Assembly: GCA_039583875.1 (NCBI GenBank)
Contig: CM077151.1
Location: 19,860,326 to 19,924,325 of the forward strand
DNA from: Platanthera guangdongensis
Taxonomy: Eukaryota; Streptophyta; Magnoliopsida; Asparagales; Orchidaceae
Length of the DNA stretch: 64,000 nucleotides
Direction: 5' to 3'
Positions within the stretch are counted from its first letter, which is position 1; each line of letters begins with the position of its first letter. A program made the position numbers and the translations under genes. This document shows positions 10,008 through 21,210 of the stretch, one piece after another. The notes under the pieces were generated by a model. That model had not been told where the DNA came from and did not search any database. It worked only from the letters and a program-made list of their open reading frames with translations.

Positions 10008-11740
10008 CTAAACATGTCTTGTCATCAAGGCAGTAATCAAAGCGATGTTGGCAGAAGTGATCCCGGGACAGCCTCGTGGCTTCAGACTCCAGATGGTAAG
10101 ACCCAGCAATCGGGACCACCTGCGGGCCCGAGTCCCTCTGAAGGTAGTAGCAGCAACCAAGTAGTTTGGTTGGATAGTTCGGCGCAAATTGTCGTCTTTC
10201 TTCCGGACCAGAGAAAACTTGGTTGGTGACCATCCTGCCGGAGGCTGAGTGACATCGACGAGCGCAGTAGAAAGCTCTTGGTGGTCCGTTGGAAAAGGAA
10301 AAGGCGCAGCAGACTGGCCCGAGAGGGCCCACAACCCCGCGGAGAAGCCGACGTCCAAGGGCCGCCGGATCGAGCAGAGGGAGATCGAAGAACGTAGGAG
10401 GGAGGAGTCACCGTCGAGGCGACATGGCTGTCCCTCGTGTAGGAACTGCATAGGCATAGTCTCCCAATTGACACATACATCGTCGGGCATGCTGAGCCAA
10501 GCCACTAACAGAATGACGTCGAGGCCCCCTGAGCCGAATGTGTAGAAGTCTGTGATAACAGAATAGGACCCCAGAGAGCGAGACGACAGTGCAACGTCCC
10601 TGAGTCGGTTGGTGGCGCCCATCACCCATACGGACCGCAACGTCCGAGGAGAGAACCAAGAGAAGACGGAGCTGCTGCACCAGGTGCTCAGAGATGAGGT
10701 TGTGGTTGGCTTCGTTGTCCACCGTGATGATGATCGGCCGATCCCGCAGTGTGCCTGAGAGCTGCATTGTCCGTTGGCTGGAGATCCTACACGTCGAGGC
10801 GCAAGATAGCTCTAACCGGTGGAACGTAGTTGTGGTGGAGTCGAGAGGTGTATCCCTCGTTGAGAGCTCCAGGGCCTCAAAGTCATCTAGGGTAACTTTT
10901 GGGTCTACGACGCCGATGATGGCGTGAAATTCCTTCACGACAAATTCATGGTTGGGAGAGCACGGTTGGCGGCACCGAAAACAGAGACCTCTGCTGCGAA
11001 CGTTATTGTAATCATTGTTCGAGAGGCACTGGGGGCCGGTGGGCGGCCCGACCGGTGCCCCAAGGCGGCGGCCGGGGTGGAGGGGTTGTTGCTGGCAGAC
11101 GGAAAGGCGGCCGGGCTGATGAAGGTTGGTCATAGGAGCAGGTGGCCGGGGGGGGGATGTCGACCTCAACCAAGCACGCCAAGTCCATGGCTTCAGAGAC
11201 TGTGTATGGGTTGTGGGGGCGAAGTCGAGTGCAGATATGAGGCAGTATACCCTGCATGAAGAAACTCAGGTAATGATCGGGCGGTAGCCCGAGAACGTAG
11301 ATGACTCGGGCGATGAACATCAACATAGTCGTCCAGGTCGTCTGCCTGATGGACGCCGCAAAGACGCTCGATAGCGGAGGAGCCGGAGTAGCGGGTGTCA
11401 GGCCGCCGGATCATCTCCTGCTTGAGCTCGGGCCAGGAAAGGGACGGGTTAGTTTGGAGGAACCTTGTCGTGCTCCAGCGTGTAGTTGAGGTCAAAATAT
11501 TGCTCCGCCTTGGCAATCCAACCCATTGGATCAACGCCGACGAAGGAGGGAATGTCGAGGGAGAGGGCAGACCGGCCCGGAATGGGAGGAGTGGCCCCAG
11601 AAGGAATGGACTGCGATCCGGTGCCTAGGAGAGAGCCGCAGTCCGTAGTTTGGTCGGAGCCGAACACGACAGAGACGACGGCGGTGGACGCCTGGAAGGA
11701 GTCGACCTTGGAGTGGAGGGCGAGGAGCGAGGCGTGCATG
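10008..11740 (-). pseudogene. Gypsy gag and aspartic protease, frameshifted
   Basis: Gag begins near 11739 and reads PSFVGVDPMGWIAKAEQYF, the plant Ty3/gypsy gag signature, then in a second frame LSWPELKQEMIRRP and GVHQADDLDDYVD, and in a third GLPPDHYLSFFMQGILPHI. A zinc knuckle remnant GLCFRCRQPCSPNHEF lies near 10945-10990. The protease core is decayed to TVDNEANHNLISEHLV (normally DTGATHNFIS). In the next frame LDVILLVAWLS and SFSLVRKK mark the protease end and its linker at about 10540 and 10200. There are at least three frameshifts. RT should follow but the element ends. Confidence 0.8.
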
Positions 11741-12429
11741 GAGGTGACGAGTTGTTCTTGAATCTACAAGCGGCGGCTTAGGGCTTCAGTGGTCGTATCC
11801 GGAGGAAGAACACCGACAAAGCAAGTATTTGGAGCTATGGACTGGTCGGCGGGCGGCCACGGGTGGGAGGCGGATCTCGCTGGGTCGACGAAGGCAGGGC
11901 ATGAATAGGACGCGGTGGCAGACAGAAAGCGGGCAGCGGAGCCGCATGGAATAGGCGGAACCGAAGGAGTCGGCTGGAAACCGAAGGAAGGCAGCCGACA
12001 CTCGCAAAAATCTGGCGGTACCGGTAGGGATTCAGCAGAACTGGGATCCGGCAGCTCCAAAACCTGCGGATCGGCCTCCAACTACAGACCGGCGGAAACG
12101 GTGACTCTGGCAGGGCGGATCTGGTGCGGAAACTGTGTTGGATCGGCGGGAACGAGTCTGTGGCTCTGCGGACGGAACGCCCTGCATGGGATCTGCAGAT
12201 GCCGGCTAAACGTGATTTGGAACCGCGATTCTACGCGGGATCGGCGCACTGTTGCGGAGTGGAGATAAGTGTGGGAGCGAAATCAGACGGTTAGCGGAAT
12301 GCGCACAGATGAGAAGGAGCACCAACGGCGAGATGGCGGGCGGTGAGACAGGTCGGACCAAATTGACATGAACCCGAGAGGAATCCGACATGGGGGAGAG
12401 CTGGCGGAGGTGAGGAAGAGGAAGGAGGA

Positions 12430-12757
12430 GGGAACAAGACGAAATTCTTAGGGAACAACTGTAATTTTTCATTCATCCAAGAATAATCCAAAAGAGTACA
12501 ACTTCACCCCTTATAGGTGCGGGGTGTGACACAATAAGAAATATATCATAAAGGTAAATAAATAAATGCGTACAACCAAATAAGAAAAAACAGAATAAAA
12601 AATAATAGAATAAGAAATAAATAAAGACGCCAAGTTGGCGCCGCGTCTTCGGTCTCTGCTCCCGCAAGCGGACCCTTTGTTGTCTTCCTCCGCGTGTGAA
12701 CCCGCCACGACATCTCGTTGGCGTGTGTGTGTCCCGTCGGCATGCGCAACCATAACA
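12430..12757 (-). repeat. 5' LTR of gypsy remnant
   Basis: Begins TGTTATGGTTGCGCATGCCG on the minus strand from 12757. It shares the segment GAGGAGGGAAC..GACGAAATTC with the other LTR, then diverges inward, where a CT/GA-rich sequence leads toward gag. Confidence 0.7.
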
Positions 12758-13129
12758 ATATACTATTCTGTTTTATTTCTCACCTCTTCTGTTTATAATA
12801 GTTTTAAAATCTTGCTTTTAAGATCTGAATTATTATTATTAACTGTTTTCAAAACAAAAAGTATTCATGATTTTGGAATATAGATAAAAATATTCCGACA
12901 ATTTAAAGAAGTTGTAGATCCATATCATATAATCTCTTGCAAAATGACCGTGTTGGGCTATCATCCCACAAACCTTCTAGTACCAGTGAGAACCAGTCAT
13001 TGGGTATTCCTTGTAAAGTCCAAGAATAACAAGATAAATAAAATCAAAATAATCAAAATGATGTTCTTTGCTTTCATTCTTATATGCACTACAGTTTATT
13101 GTTTGTATTTTAAATTCTAGAAATCTGTA
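12758..13129. other. AT-rich spacer, probably the rest of the copia G LTR plus leader
   Basis: There is no frame or motif here. The sequence after 12762 (CTATTCTGTTTTATTTC..) is where the copia G 3' LTR should resume. It runs into the copia gag start at 13130 without a primer site I can recognise. Confidence 0.4.
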
Positions 13130-13610
13130 ATGACTTCTAAATCTGAGGATTCTATCGGGATCAAACCCGAGAAATTTAATCGAAATGGTTTTCGTCGTTA
13201 GCAAACACAAGTAGAATACTGGCTCAATACGTTAGGTCTTTTGTCTGCCTTTTTTGATGCCCTCGCTTCTGAAAGTGAAAACTCTGGCGCTGCAACTACA
13301 GTCGTCTCATTCCTTCCATCATTTTCTTCTTCTAGTGCAAATATGACTAGAACTTATGTCATATGTGTCTCTTATAGTGGTGGATGTAAAATATCATTGT
13401 TGTAATTGAATCCTAAGTGTTTTGTCTGACAGCCTTTACAATATTTTCCTTCAATATCGTATGACTAAAGATTTGTGGTATGCATTTGAAGCGCTCTATA
13501 ACCTTGACAATAGGGGTATAGAACGGTACAATGTTTCTAACCTCCACAAATTCAAGATTGATGTCTCCAAGCCTATTAATCTTCAACTCCATCAACTAGA
13601 TAAGATGTCA
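13130..13610 (+). pseudogene. Copia gag fragment, family unlike copia H
   Basis: ATG at 13130 starts MTSKSEDSIGIKPEKFNR, then GFRR-stop-QTQVEYWLNTLGL, the N-terminal copia gag signature (KPEKFNGxxFRRWQxxxxYWLxTLxL). After a poorly conserved and frameshifted stretch, the middle of gag resumes at 13415 as VLSDSLYNIFLQYRMTKDLW and EALYNLDNRGIERYNVS, with INLQLHQLDKM to 13605. The zinc knuckle is missing. It is joined to a copia protease of another family at about 13611, and its relation to copia G is unproven. Confidence 0.75.
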
Positions 13611-16600
13611 CCTTCCGCTCCGACATTGTCACCTTGCGGGTGGAACTCCATCAACTACGACGGATGCTTACTCGGACTTCCATCTCTATTGCTTTTTATC
13701 TCCAACAAAGGTATATCGTGTTTTTCCCATGGTCTCTCCTGGAGAGTGGACTTCGGGGCCACGAAACACATTACTCCGTAGAAACCTTCTCGGCACATGG
13801 ACTTTGCTTTTACCAAGTTTATCATTGCGGTCAATGGCGAAACCACCCGGGTGTGCAGATCTGGATTTGTGCCTCTTCTTTGTTTATCTCTCTCTGATTT
13901 GTACTTCATATTCATGGCTCTCAATTTAACCTACTCTATGTTAGTCGTCTTACTCATGATTATGACTGCTCCATCACATTTTCCTTTTCTTACTTTGCGG
14001 TACAGACGCGAAATATCATTGGTAGAGTACGACTGTCAAATCAACCTTACACTTTAGACCTTCTCATCAAGGTTCTATCATTTATCACCTATGTTGATTG
14101 GCATCAGTGTCATGACCATGCTTTCCTACCTATCTTGCAGAAAGCACTTCCTGTTTTTTCTTTTTCTGAATTCACATATGAATCTTGTATCTACAGGAAA
14201 CATTGATCTACCTTCTCCCCCCATTGTAGTAGAAAATCTGCTCCATTTAATTTAGTTCATTTAGACATTTAGGGCTCATATAAAACTGTTGGTTTATCAA
14301 GATATCAATATTTTCTTACATTAATTGATGATCATTCTCGCATAGCATGGCTATATTTGTTTCGTGAACGTTCTGAAATACTGTGTTTTTTGCTTCTTCA
14401 TTGTTGAGATCTGTACTCAATTATTGTGCTAAGTTAAAATACTTTGCGTAGATAATGCGAGCGAATATAAGAATCACGAATTCTAGGAAACATGAATTGC
14501 ATTGGGTATTATCCACCAAACATCATGCGCATATACATCACAACAAAATGGTGTGGCCTGACGGAAGAACAACACCTCCTCGAGATTGCTCGCTCTCTTA
14601 TGTTTCAATGCAAGTCCTCAAGATCTATTGGCATTTTGTAGTCTCTACCACATGTTATTTCTTTAATCACATGGCCTCATACATTCTCAACTTTGCGATG
14701 ATATTCTCCACCCTTTTTCCTTCAACACCCCTCTTCCTCTTGACTCCTCATGTCTTTGGAGATATTTGCTTTATTTGTCATTTTAGCCCTGCCATTGACA
14801 AACTGGCCCCACACGCTACCGAGTATATGTTTGTTGGGTACTCTCGCACAACTAAGGGTTATGTGTGTTACTCTCCCACTGGTCGGGAAACGGTTACATC
14901 CGCTGATGTCACATTTCTCAAGGATCAACCCTTCTACTCCTTGATTCCTCGTAATACTTCCCCCTCTGCTATCTCGCATCCTAACATACCTATCAACAAC
15001 ACCAAACCTCCCTTCCAACATCACCTCACGTGCTCCGAAAATGGCATATTCTCCTCCTTTGTGTGTACACTAGTTGTCGTCCTCAATCTGATGCCTTGAG
15101 ACAGTTTCCTCCTATTGATCACGCTCTACGACCAGCTGATCTGACTACAACTCCACCCCCCTCCCAAGATGCATTCCTTTATACTGCTCACCCTCTCTCT
15201 CATAATGTCTCTTTTCACCCCTTATCTTCTAGAGTTTCACAGGTTTGCGACTTCCTTGTCTCCTCTGTCTACCCTCTCTTCAGTGCAGGAAGCTCTTCAG
15301 CATTCGAGGTGTCGGGATGTGATGGATGAGGAAATGATTGGCCTCTGGAGTCTGGACCAATCAGACAAAGAACCTTTTCCCCTTTCCTTTTGGACAATTC
15401 TGTGTGGGATGTAAATGGATATTTACTGTAAACTAACATCATAATGGGATAGTTGAGAACCTCAAAGCTCTCTTGTGGCTCGCGGTTTCTCTCAATAATA
15501 TGACCTCGACTATGAAGAGGCGTGCAGAGGCGTGCTCTCCAGTCCCTAACATGAATATTGTACGGGTCCTGATCTCATTGGTTGTCCATCGTAATTGGCA
15601 ATTGCATCAACTTGATATCAAGAGTATACCTTAGCGACGATCTTAAGAAGTCTGTCTACAAACAACAACCTCCCGGCTATGAAACCACGGGGTGACTCTT
15701 GTTTGTCATCTCAAGAAATCAATCCATAGCCTCAAGCAGTCCCCTCGGGCTAGGTTTGTTAAATTCAGCCGGTTCGTTCAAGATTTTAGCTTCATTCGAA
15801 GCTCGACGTACTTTTCCTTATTTACCCGTCGCCGCCAAGAAGACACGGCGATACCTCTTGTATATGTTGATGATAGTCTCATTACGCGTGATGATCTGAA
15901 CAACATATCAATGATCAAGAAGCACTTGGCCTCCCACCTTCAGACCAAAGATTTGGTTCACCTCAGATATTTTTTAGGTATTAAGGTAGCTCGTCGTCCC
16001 GATGGAGTCGTCTTGTTTCAACGAAAATACTGTCTCGATCTTCTACATGATGCAGGCTACTCAGGATGCAATCTTGCTGACACGCCAATGTATGTCAACT
16101 ACAAGCTCAGTGCTCATGCATCCGACTCTGATACACTTCTCACTAATCGAGAGTATTATTGTCAGGTTGTTAGTAAGCTTATCAATCTAACAATCACACG
16201 ACCAAATATATCATTTGTTAGGATGGTCAGCTGGTTCATGCGGATGTCCCATCACTAAACTGTCGAGTGAATTCTTTGGTATCTGGAGAATACTCTGGAC
16301 AAGAGCTTGTGCATAAGTCCTCCTCTTCTCTATCATTAATTGTTTATTTTGATGCAGACTATGCTGACTCCCTCGATAATCGTCGGTCTATGAGTGGTTG
16401 CTGCACATATTTTGGAGGACACCTGATCACTTGGCGGAGCAAAAAACAGATGTGGGTGGCACACTCTTCTGCGGAGGCTGAATATCGTTCGATGACATTT
16501 GTTGTTTCTGAACTCAAGTGGTTGAAAAATCTTCTTACTGATCTTGGTGAAAAGCTCCCCTCTCTAGTCGTTCTCAACTGCAATAGTCAAGTAGCCATCC

Positions 16601-16692
16601 ATATTGCCAAGAATCTCGTTTTTATGAACGTACTAAGCATATTGAATCAATTGTCATTTCATCCGAGAAAAAATTCAACTTTGCAAACTTGA
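13611..16692 (+). pseudogene. Copia H pol (protease, integrase, RT, RNase H)
   Basis: Protease: GISCFSHGLSWRVDFGATKH (13707-13770; the catalytic DSGATHH is changed to DFGATKH). Integrase zinc and core: 14085-14420, with RYQYFLTLIDDHSRIAWLYL. Late integrase: 14455-14960, ending ADVTFLKDQPFYS. RT: fragments from 15300 and the open stretch 15692-16258 with HSLKQSPRA, VYVDDSLI, TKDLVHLRYFLGIKVARRPD and DAGYSGCNLADTPM. RNase H: 16267-16692 with DADYADSLDNRRSMSGCCTY and SAEAEYRSM. Stops and frame changes occur in each domain; the YVDD motif itself is intact. Confidence 0.88.
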
Positions 16693-16820
16693 TTTGCAAC
16701 AAGTACCTGCTGCTGAGCAAATTTTTGATGTCCTTACCAAGCCCTTACCACACCCACTATACTGACATTTCATTTCCAAGCTTGGCACCTACAATCTGTA
16801 TGCTCCAACTTGCGGGTGAG

Positions 16821-17014
16821 TGTAGAAGATGTATGAATAAGCTCGCATAAAGGCTCATGTAAAGGTCATCTTTTCACATGTATAGATTAATCTCACATCT
16901 TGGTTTGCAGTTGAGGTTTCACTCCTCCATCCTATAAATATGTGTACAAATACTTGTATTGTAAGCTTTATGAGTAATAAAATTTTGGAATTTTATATTC
17001 TACTTTTTCTACAA
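16821..17014 (+). repeat. Copia H 3' LTR (194 bp)
   Basis: Starts TGTAGAA and ends TTCTACA, a perfect 7-bp terminal inverted repeat, after a GGGTGAG purine tract and the RNase H end. A TATAAATA promoter-like box lies near 16936. Without a 5' partner, its age and target duplication cannot be read. Confidence 0.85.
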
Positions 17015-17053
17015 TTTTCCACATGATTGATGCCCAGAAGAGTGTGTCCTCGC

Positions 17054-18129
17054 TAGAGGTGCAACTCGGATCGGTTCGGTTCGGTTCCACATAGAACCAA
17101 GAACTGACCCGTATAGGTTCGGTTCCAAATTTTTGGAACCGGAACCGACCCACGGTTCTAAATTATGGAACCGGATCCGAACCGATCGGTTCGAATCTAT
17201 TCCGGTTTGGTTCTTGAACATCTAGGCATTTCAACAAGGCATGGTGGGTCTTGCCTGTTTTGCTTGAAATATCTTGAAGTGCTAACTCAAAGATAAATAT
17301 TCGAGCATAAAAGCATACAAGGAAACAAAAAGTATACAACGAAACAAAATTAATTTGAACAATTTTGTGCTAGTTTTGCAAATCAGAAAAAAAATTGGGG
17401 CAAAGGCATCTAGGCATTTCAACATGGCATGGTGGGTCTTGCCTGTTTTGCTAGAAATATTTTGAAGTGCTAACAAAGATAAATATTCCAGCATAAACAG
17501 ATACAAGGAAACAAAAAGTATACAACGAAACAAAAATAATGTAGATTTATTAGTTTATTTTAAACAATTTTGTGCTAGTTTTGCAAATCAGAAAAAATTT
17601 GGGGGCAAAGGCATAAAATCCATAGACAAAAGTCAAAAATGGCATGGATTCTATATAAATTCCAGAAAACCTTGCAGAAATCTGCATGTAGGTGTAGCAG
17701 ACTGCTACTTCACCAACTCTAGAAAGTGAGAAATAGAGAATGAAGCAAGTCAGCGAGGACTGGAGGGTTTGATTCTTACCGTCACCGGAGTCTCGGGGAC
17801 GAGATATTCCGGTCGTGGGGGAGGAGGAAGCAGCGCCGCTGGGCCTGGGAATAAATCGGGACCGTCAGAGCGACGGGAAGAAGCTAGGGCTCACTTCCTC
17901 GCGAGTCAGCGGACAGCGGCTGAAGTGTTGAACCTCTATATTATTAAGATTAAATACTAACTCGGGTCGGTTCCCGGGTACCTGACTGTAGGAACCGAGA
18001 ACCGACCTGAACCGCCGGTTCTCATATTCTATGGATCCAGACCCGAACCGATCAATACAGGAATCGACCTGAACCGTCCAATTCCGTTCAGTTTTAGGTC
18101 GGTTCTTCGGTTCCTTTTGCACAGGCTTA
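17054..18129. mobile_element. Non-autonomous hAT element (1076 bp)
   Basis: It is flanked by a perfect 8-bp duplication GTCCTCGC (17046-17053 and 18130-18137), the length made by hAT transposases. The ends are imperfect inverted repeats (TAGAGGTGCAA left; TAAGCCTGTGCAA on the other strand at right). Both ends carry clusters of GGTTCGGTTC / GGAACCG motifs for about 130 bp, typical of hAT subterminal binding sites. There is no transposase sequence. The centre holds a 190-bp direct repeat. It sits in sequence that continues to the ATP-PRT exons. Confidence 0.8.
17219..17610. repeat. Two tandem copies of a ~190-bp unit
   Basis: Unit 1 starts CATCTAGGCATTTCAACA at about 17219 and unit 2 at about 17408. 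They match closely through GTGCTAGTTTTGCAAATCAG, with a ~25-bp insertion in unit 2 (near 17540). They lie inside the hAT element and have no coding potential. Confidence 0.85.
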
Positions 18130-18353
18130 GTCCTCGCGATTCTATCTTATTCCTCGACTTTACACCATGATGAACTTGACTGCTCTCAAGATCTCTTCCA
18201 TCACAGTGCAAAAGTGTACAAGTCACCCAAGGTGATCAAATAGCAACATTATTGTCAGATCATCTCTACCACAATGCATGGATGGTTCAGTCAAGCGAAC
18301 TTTTCCTCGAAAAAAGAGGGTAACATGAAAAACTGAACGGCAAAAACCTTTAC

Positions 18354-18803
18354 CTGCAATCCAGATAAAGATTCTTGGGTAAGAATTTTCTCGGCCACTT
18401 CTTCAGCACTGTTTCCCTTCATGTTAGCAGTGACCTTCCAATTCAAAGCAAGTGAAATCGAAGTTAAAAGGATGGCAACTAGATGTTAAAAAAACAATTA
18501 CTGGCATTACTGTATATTGTCCAGCTGCTCTCAGGTGTGCTTCTAGTCTCTCGAGAATTTCATGCGTAACATCCAGTACACCGGGACGTTGAGTCAAAGA
18601 TTTTTTGCTTCCAATAAGTACAGCCTGCACAAGTTTCACTAAATTATCTACAGAATGATAGAACTTAAGAATTTTATTTAGCCTATATAAGCAGAACTTA
18701 CTTGGCTTTCTAGTACAACCCCACCTTTAATTTCTTTCAAATAGTTCTCACGTAAAGTAGTTCCACTACTCACGAGATCAAGAATAGCATCAGCAATTCC
18801 CAT
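18354..18803 (-). CDS. HISN1: ATP phosphoribosyltransferase, three internal exons (partial)
   Basis: ATP-PRT joins ATP and PRPP in the first, feedback-controlled step of histidine synthesis, in plastids. Three exons on the minus strand join in phase with GT-AG borders: 18803-18702 (34 codons, [20 protein letters not shown]), 18624-18511 (38 codons, [19 protein letters not shown]) and 18434-18354 (27 codons, [20 protein letters not shown]). The [16 protein letters not shown] segment is the conserved PRPP-binding region of plant and bacterial HisG; the rest leads toward the C-terminal regulatory part. No stop or frameshift is seen. The flanking exons are not in the window, so this is either a captured gene piece or part of a real gene whose introns are filled with transposons. 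The symbol follows Arabidopsis usage. Confidence 0.85.
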
Positions 18804-18904
18804 CTGCAAGCAAAAGTAATATATCGGAGATTAAAAAAAATCAAATATGATATTACTATAAAATAATATCATTTCTAATCAACTGCCGCATAAAACTGTA
18901 TATA

Positions 18905-18960
18905 CATATACAAGTGACAGTGCACGGGCCCCCCGTGCCCCGCGCGACAGTACCCTAATC
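18905..18960. other. Helitron-like GC hairpin terminus
   Basis: GTGACAGTGCACGGGCC..CCCGTGCCCCGCGCG contains the inverted pair CACGGG/CCCGTG. The same motif recurs on the minus strand at 43978-44022, where it is followed by CTAG. Such GC-rich hairpins close to CTRR mark Helitron 3' ends. No CTRR is clear here, so this may be a decayed copy. It lies 100 bp upstream of the ATP-PRT exons. Confidence 0.45.
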
Positions 18961-19307
18961 ATAAAAGTGCGGGCGGCGACATTCGGCGGGGGTGCAATGG
19001 ATTCACCAAGCAGGAAGCAGGGTGAAGGTCCTTAGAACAGAGATCCACAATCCTGAGTAGATAAAATGATTTAAAAATGATGCATTCAGAATGTAAAAAT
19101 TGAAAGTCTCATTTAGAAGTTGTGCAGTTGTAATATTATGAGCAGTAATTTTAATTTATCTTGTGAACGGAGATTAAAGGGGTTAAGTAGTTCTATTAAT
19201 GTTACCATTAGCTTGATAGGTCAAAGTTATTGTACTAATGTTGCGCTATTTTGAAGGTGATGCACAGCAGGCAGTGCATTGTAAATACTGAAAGAGTTGT
19301 TGGACTG
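18961..19307. other. Unassigned spacer
   Basis: AT-rich sequence with no frame. Segment 19282-19302 (TAAATACTGAAAGAGTTGTTG) recurs with one mismatch at 36471-36491, on the other side of copia A. Confidence 0.4.
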
Positions 19308-19445
19308 TGTAGAGGAAGATGTAAGTGAGAGAAAATTACCCAAAATTTTTATTAATTATCAAATACATGAGTACATACACTTATATAGAGAGAAAGAGAG
19401 GGAGAGTCTTTTACATCTACAATGTGGGACTAAATAGACTATACA
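19308..19445 (-). repeat. Copia A 3' LTR (138 bp)
   Basis: Matches 36226-36363 with only a few differences (for example AAATTACCCAAAA against AAATCACCCAGAA). A CTATATAAG box on the minus strand lies near 19380-19390. Confidence 0.88.
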
Positions 19446-19536
19446 TGGGCTTGTACATGATAAGAACTGATGATATGATGTCCGAGAGATAGCTTTCGTA
19501 AATATATCAGCAACTTGTCCTGATGCAGAGATATGC

Positions 19537-21210
19537 TGGTGGAGACCAGCGAACATCGGGTCGACGCAAAAGTACCCGACGTCGCACCCGATCGGACCCC
19601 TACCGGTCCTGAGTCTTGCATATTTTATTTGTATTATTTTTTTTATTGTGAAAATGTAAGTGTGAAAATATATGTATATATATATATTTATAAATATATA
19701 TATATATAAGTTTAAATTTTATAAAAATATATATTTATATATATATATATATCCGGTTATATATTTATAAATATATATTATCTTATATAACGCTAAGTGT
19801 AAACCCCACCCGGTTCAGCAGCAGGAGTCAAAGAAGAAGCCGGTACTGTTCCTCTTCCCCAAATCGAGCTTCTTCTCGAGTTTGGCGGAGCATGTTCGCA
19901 GCTTCCGCGGGCCACGATTCGGTCGTGTCTGCTGCCACGACACCCTGTCCGGCGGTTTCAACCACATATACAGTCATTAATCCACTTCCCTGGCAGTTCT
20001 ACCCCGTTCGAGCTTTCGTCATGGCCGTTCATGAAGTTACCTGCTTTGTTTTTGTTTTTTTCTTCTCTTTTTGAAACCCTATAAAAGGGGCTCACTGTAA
20101 TCGTTTTGAGGTGGTGAATGATGATGAATATTGATGAAATTGATGAAAGCTTTTGCTGTGATTGTTTCCCATGTGAGGGAAGATGAATAGGAGTTAGAAG
20201 TTAGACGTGATTGAAGCTCTGGTGAGAGTTGTAGGTGTTAGGAAATTTTGAGAGTTGCTGTGTTTATGTCATTCGCCGACAAGGATGATGAACAGTGCTT
20301 TGCTGCTGACGTTTGCCTACGTTCAGCTGAGAGGAAGAGAAGTACTCTCAATTTGTTATTTGTTTAATGATGAACAGTTGTGTTAGAAAGTGAGAGTGAA
20401 TAGTAAAGTTAATTTATTGTGCTTTTGATTCCCTGGTATGATAACATATTAAAGTAGTGATTTGTGAATTTCGGCGAATAGTCTGCTGTGAGATAGTAAT
20501 AGGAAAGTTAAGTTTGTTGTTGTTGAGAGATAGAGATTAGTTTAGTTGTGCTTTAAGATATCGTGGATCCACCATTGAGCGATTGAGATTTCGTGGAGCC
20601 ACTTGTGTGAGAGCGGGAGAATTTTAGGTTGTTAGTTTGTGGCTTTCTTACATTGTTGAGTGATTCCGTGGAACTACCTCGTGTGAGGGAGTGATTTAAT
20701 TTCTTGGTGCCCGTGTGCGATAACGGACGACCTCGGAGCGAAGATCGAAGGTGTCTCGCGTGATCGCCATCGACTTCGAATACGGAAAGACGTCTCTTTC
20801 TGTGAGTAATTGTTTCTATCTCTTTCTTTGTGAGTGCCTCTATATTTTCTCGTAGATAATAGACTTTTTGCTAGGTTTTCGCCCGAATTTTATCAGCAAC
20901 CGCTACGTCGAAAACTTCAAACGGAAACGTATTTAGAGTTCACGATTTCCGTTTTGCCACGACAAGGGGAACGGAGCGAAAGTTGTGAACTTACTTCCCC
21001 AGATTTAAATTTGAACCATTTTTTCAACTAATTAAATTTTTAAAACAAAATAACGATTTGTGCTTTCAAAATTCTACGCTGCGTGATTTCTTAAGTAAAT
21101 GCAACACCCGCTCTAATTTTTATTACAAAATCCATTAAGCATTGCATGCTTTTAAGATTTCCTAGAAAAAAGCCGACAGACGCGTAAACCCTACGCGTCG
21201 TCCTGCATCA
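19537..21210 (+). repeat. Solo LTR of family X (1674 bp)
   Basis: The ends TGGTGGAGACC..CCTGCATCA are those of the X1 LTR. A perfect 5-bp duplication TATGC flanks it (19532-19536, 21211-21215). It splits the copia A RNase H frame between ..KLEH and the QVADIFTKA tail. No internal sequence remains, so the two LTRs recombined and deleted the body. It is plus-oriented, opposite to its host. Confidence 0.95.
20080..20090 (+). promoter_or_regulatory. TATA box of the solo X LTR
   Basis: TATAAAAGGGG in mid-LTR, followed within 30 bp by GCTCACTGTAATCG, a plausible start region. X1 has the matching box on the minus strand at 7974-7982. It could drive antisense transcription of copia A. Confidence 0.6.

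Larger units (their letters stand above)
9637..12757 (-). mobile_element. Non-autonomous gypsy remnant with gag-protease only
   Basis: Two matching LTR copies (9637-9994 and about 12430-12757) flank gag and protease sequence on the minus strand. Flanks ATATA (9632-9636 and 12758-12762) fit a 5-bp target duplication, although this site is in an AT-repeat. The LTR starts TGTTAYGGTTGCG on the minus strand. No RT, RNase H or integrase is present. The inner end of the right LTR and any primer site are not recognisable, so the right LTR seems to have lost its last 50 bp or so. Confidence 0.7.
13611..17014 (+). mobile_element. Ty1/copia retrotransposon H, 5'-truncated
   Basis: Protease, integrase, RT and RNase H of the same family group as copia A, B and C (shared GISCFSHG, YVDD-SLITRDD, DAGYSGC blocks), then a 194-bp 3' LTR with matching ends. 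The 5' LTR, primer site and own gag are missing; a foreign gag fragment abuts at 13611. Many frameshifts make it inactive. Confidence 0.85.

Noticed and set aside
10249..12268. Several plus-strand frames of 75-117 codons
   Set aside because: Shadows of the minus-strand gypsy gag-protease, which has recognisable motifs.
18029..18226. Minus frame downstream of the ATP-PRT exons as its last exon
   Set aside because: Translation does not resemble the expected GPTISPVY..YAIVICVP region, and part of it lies in the hAT element.
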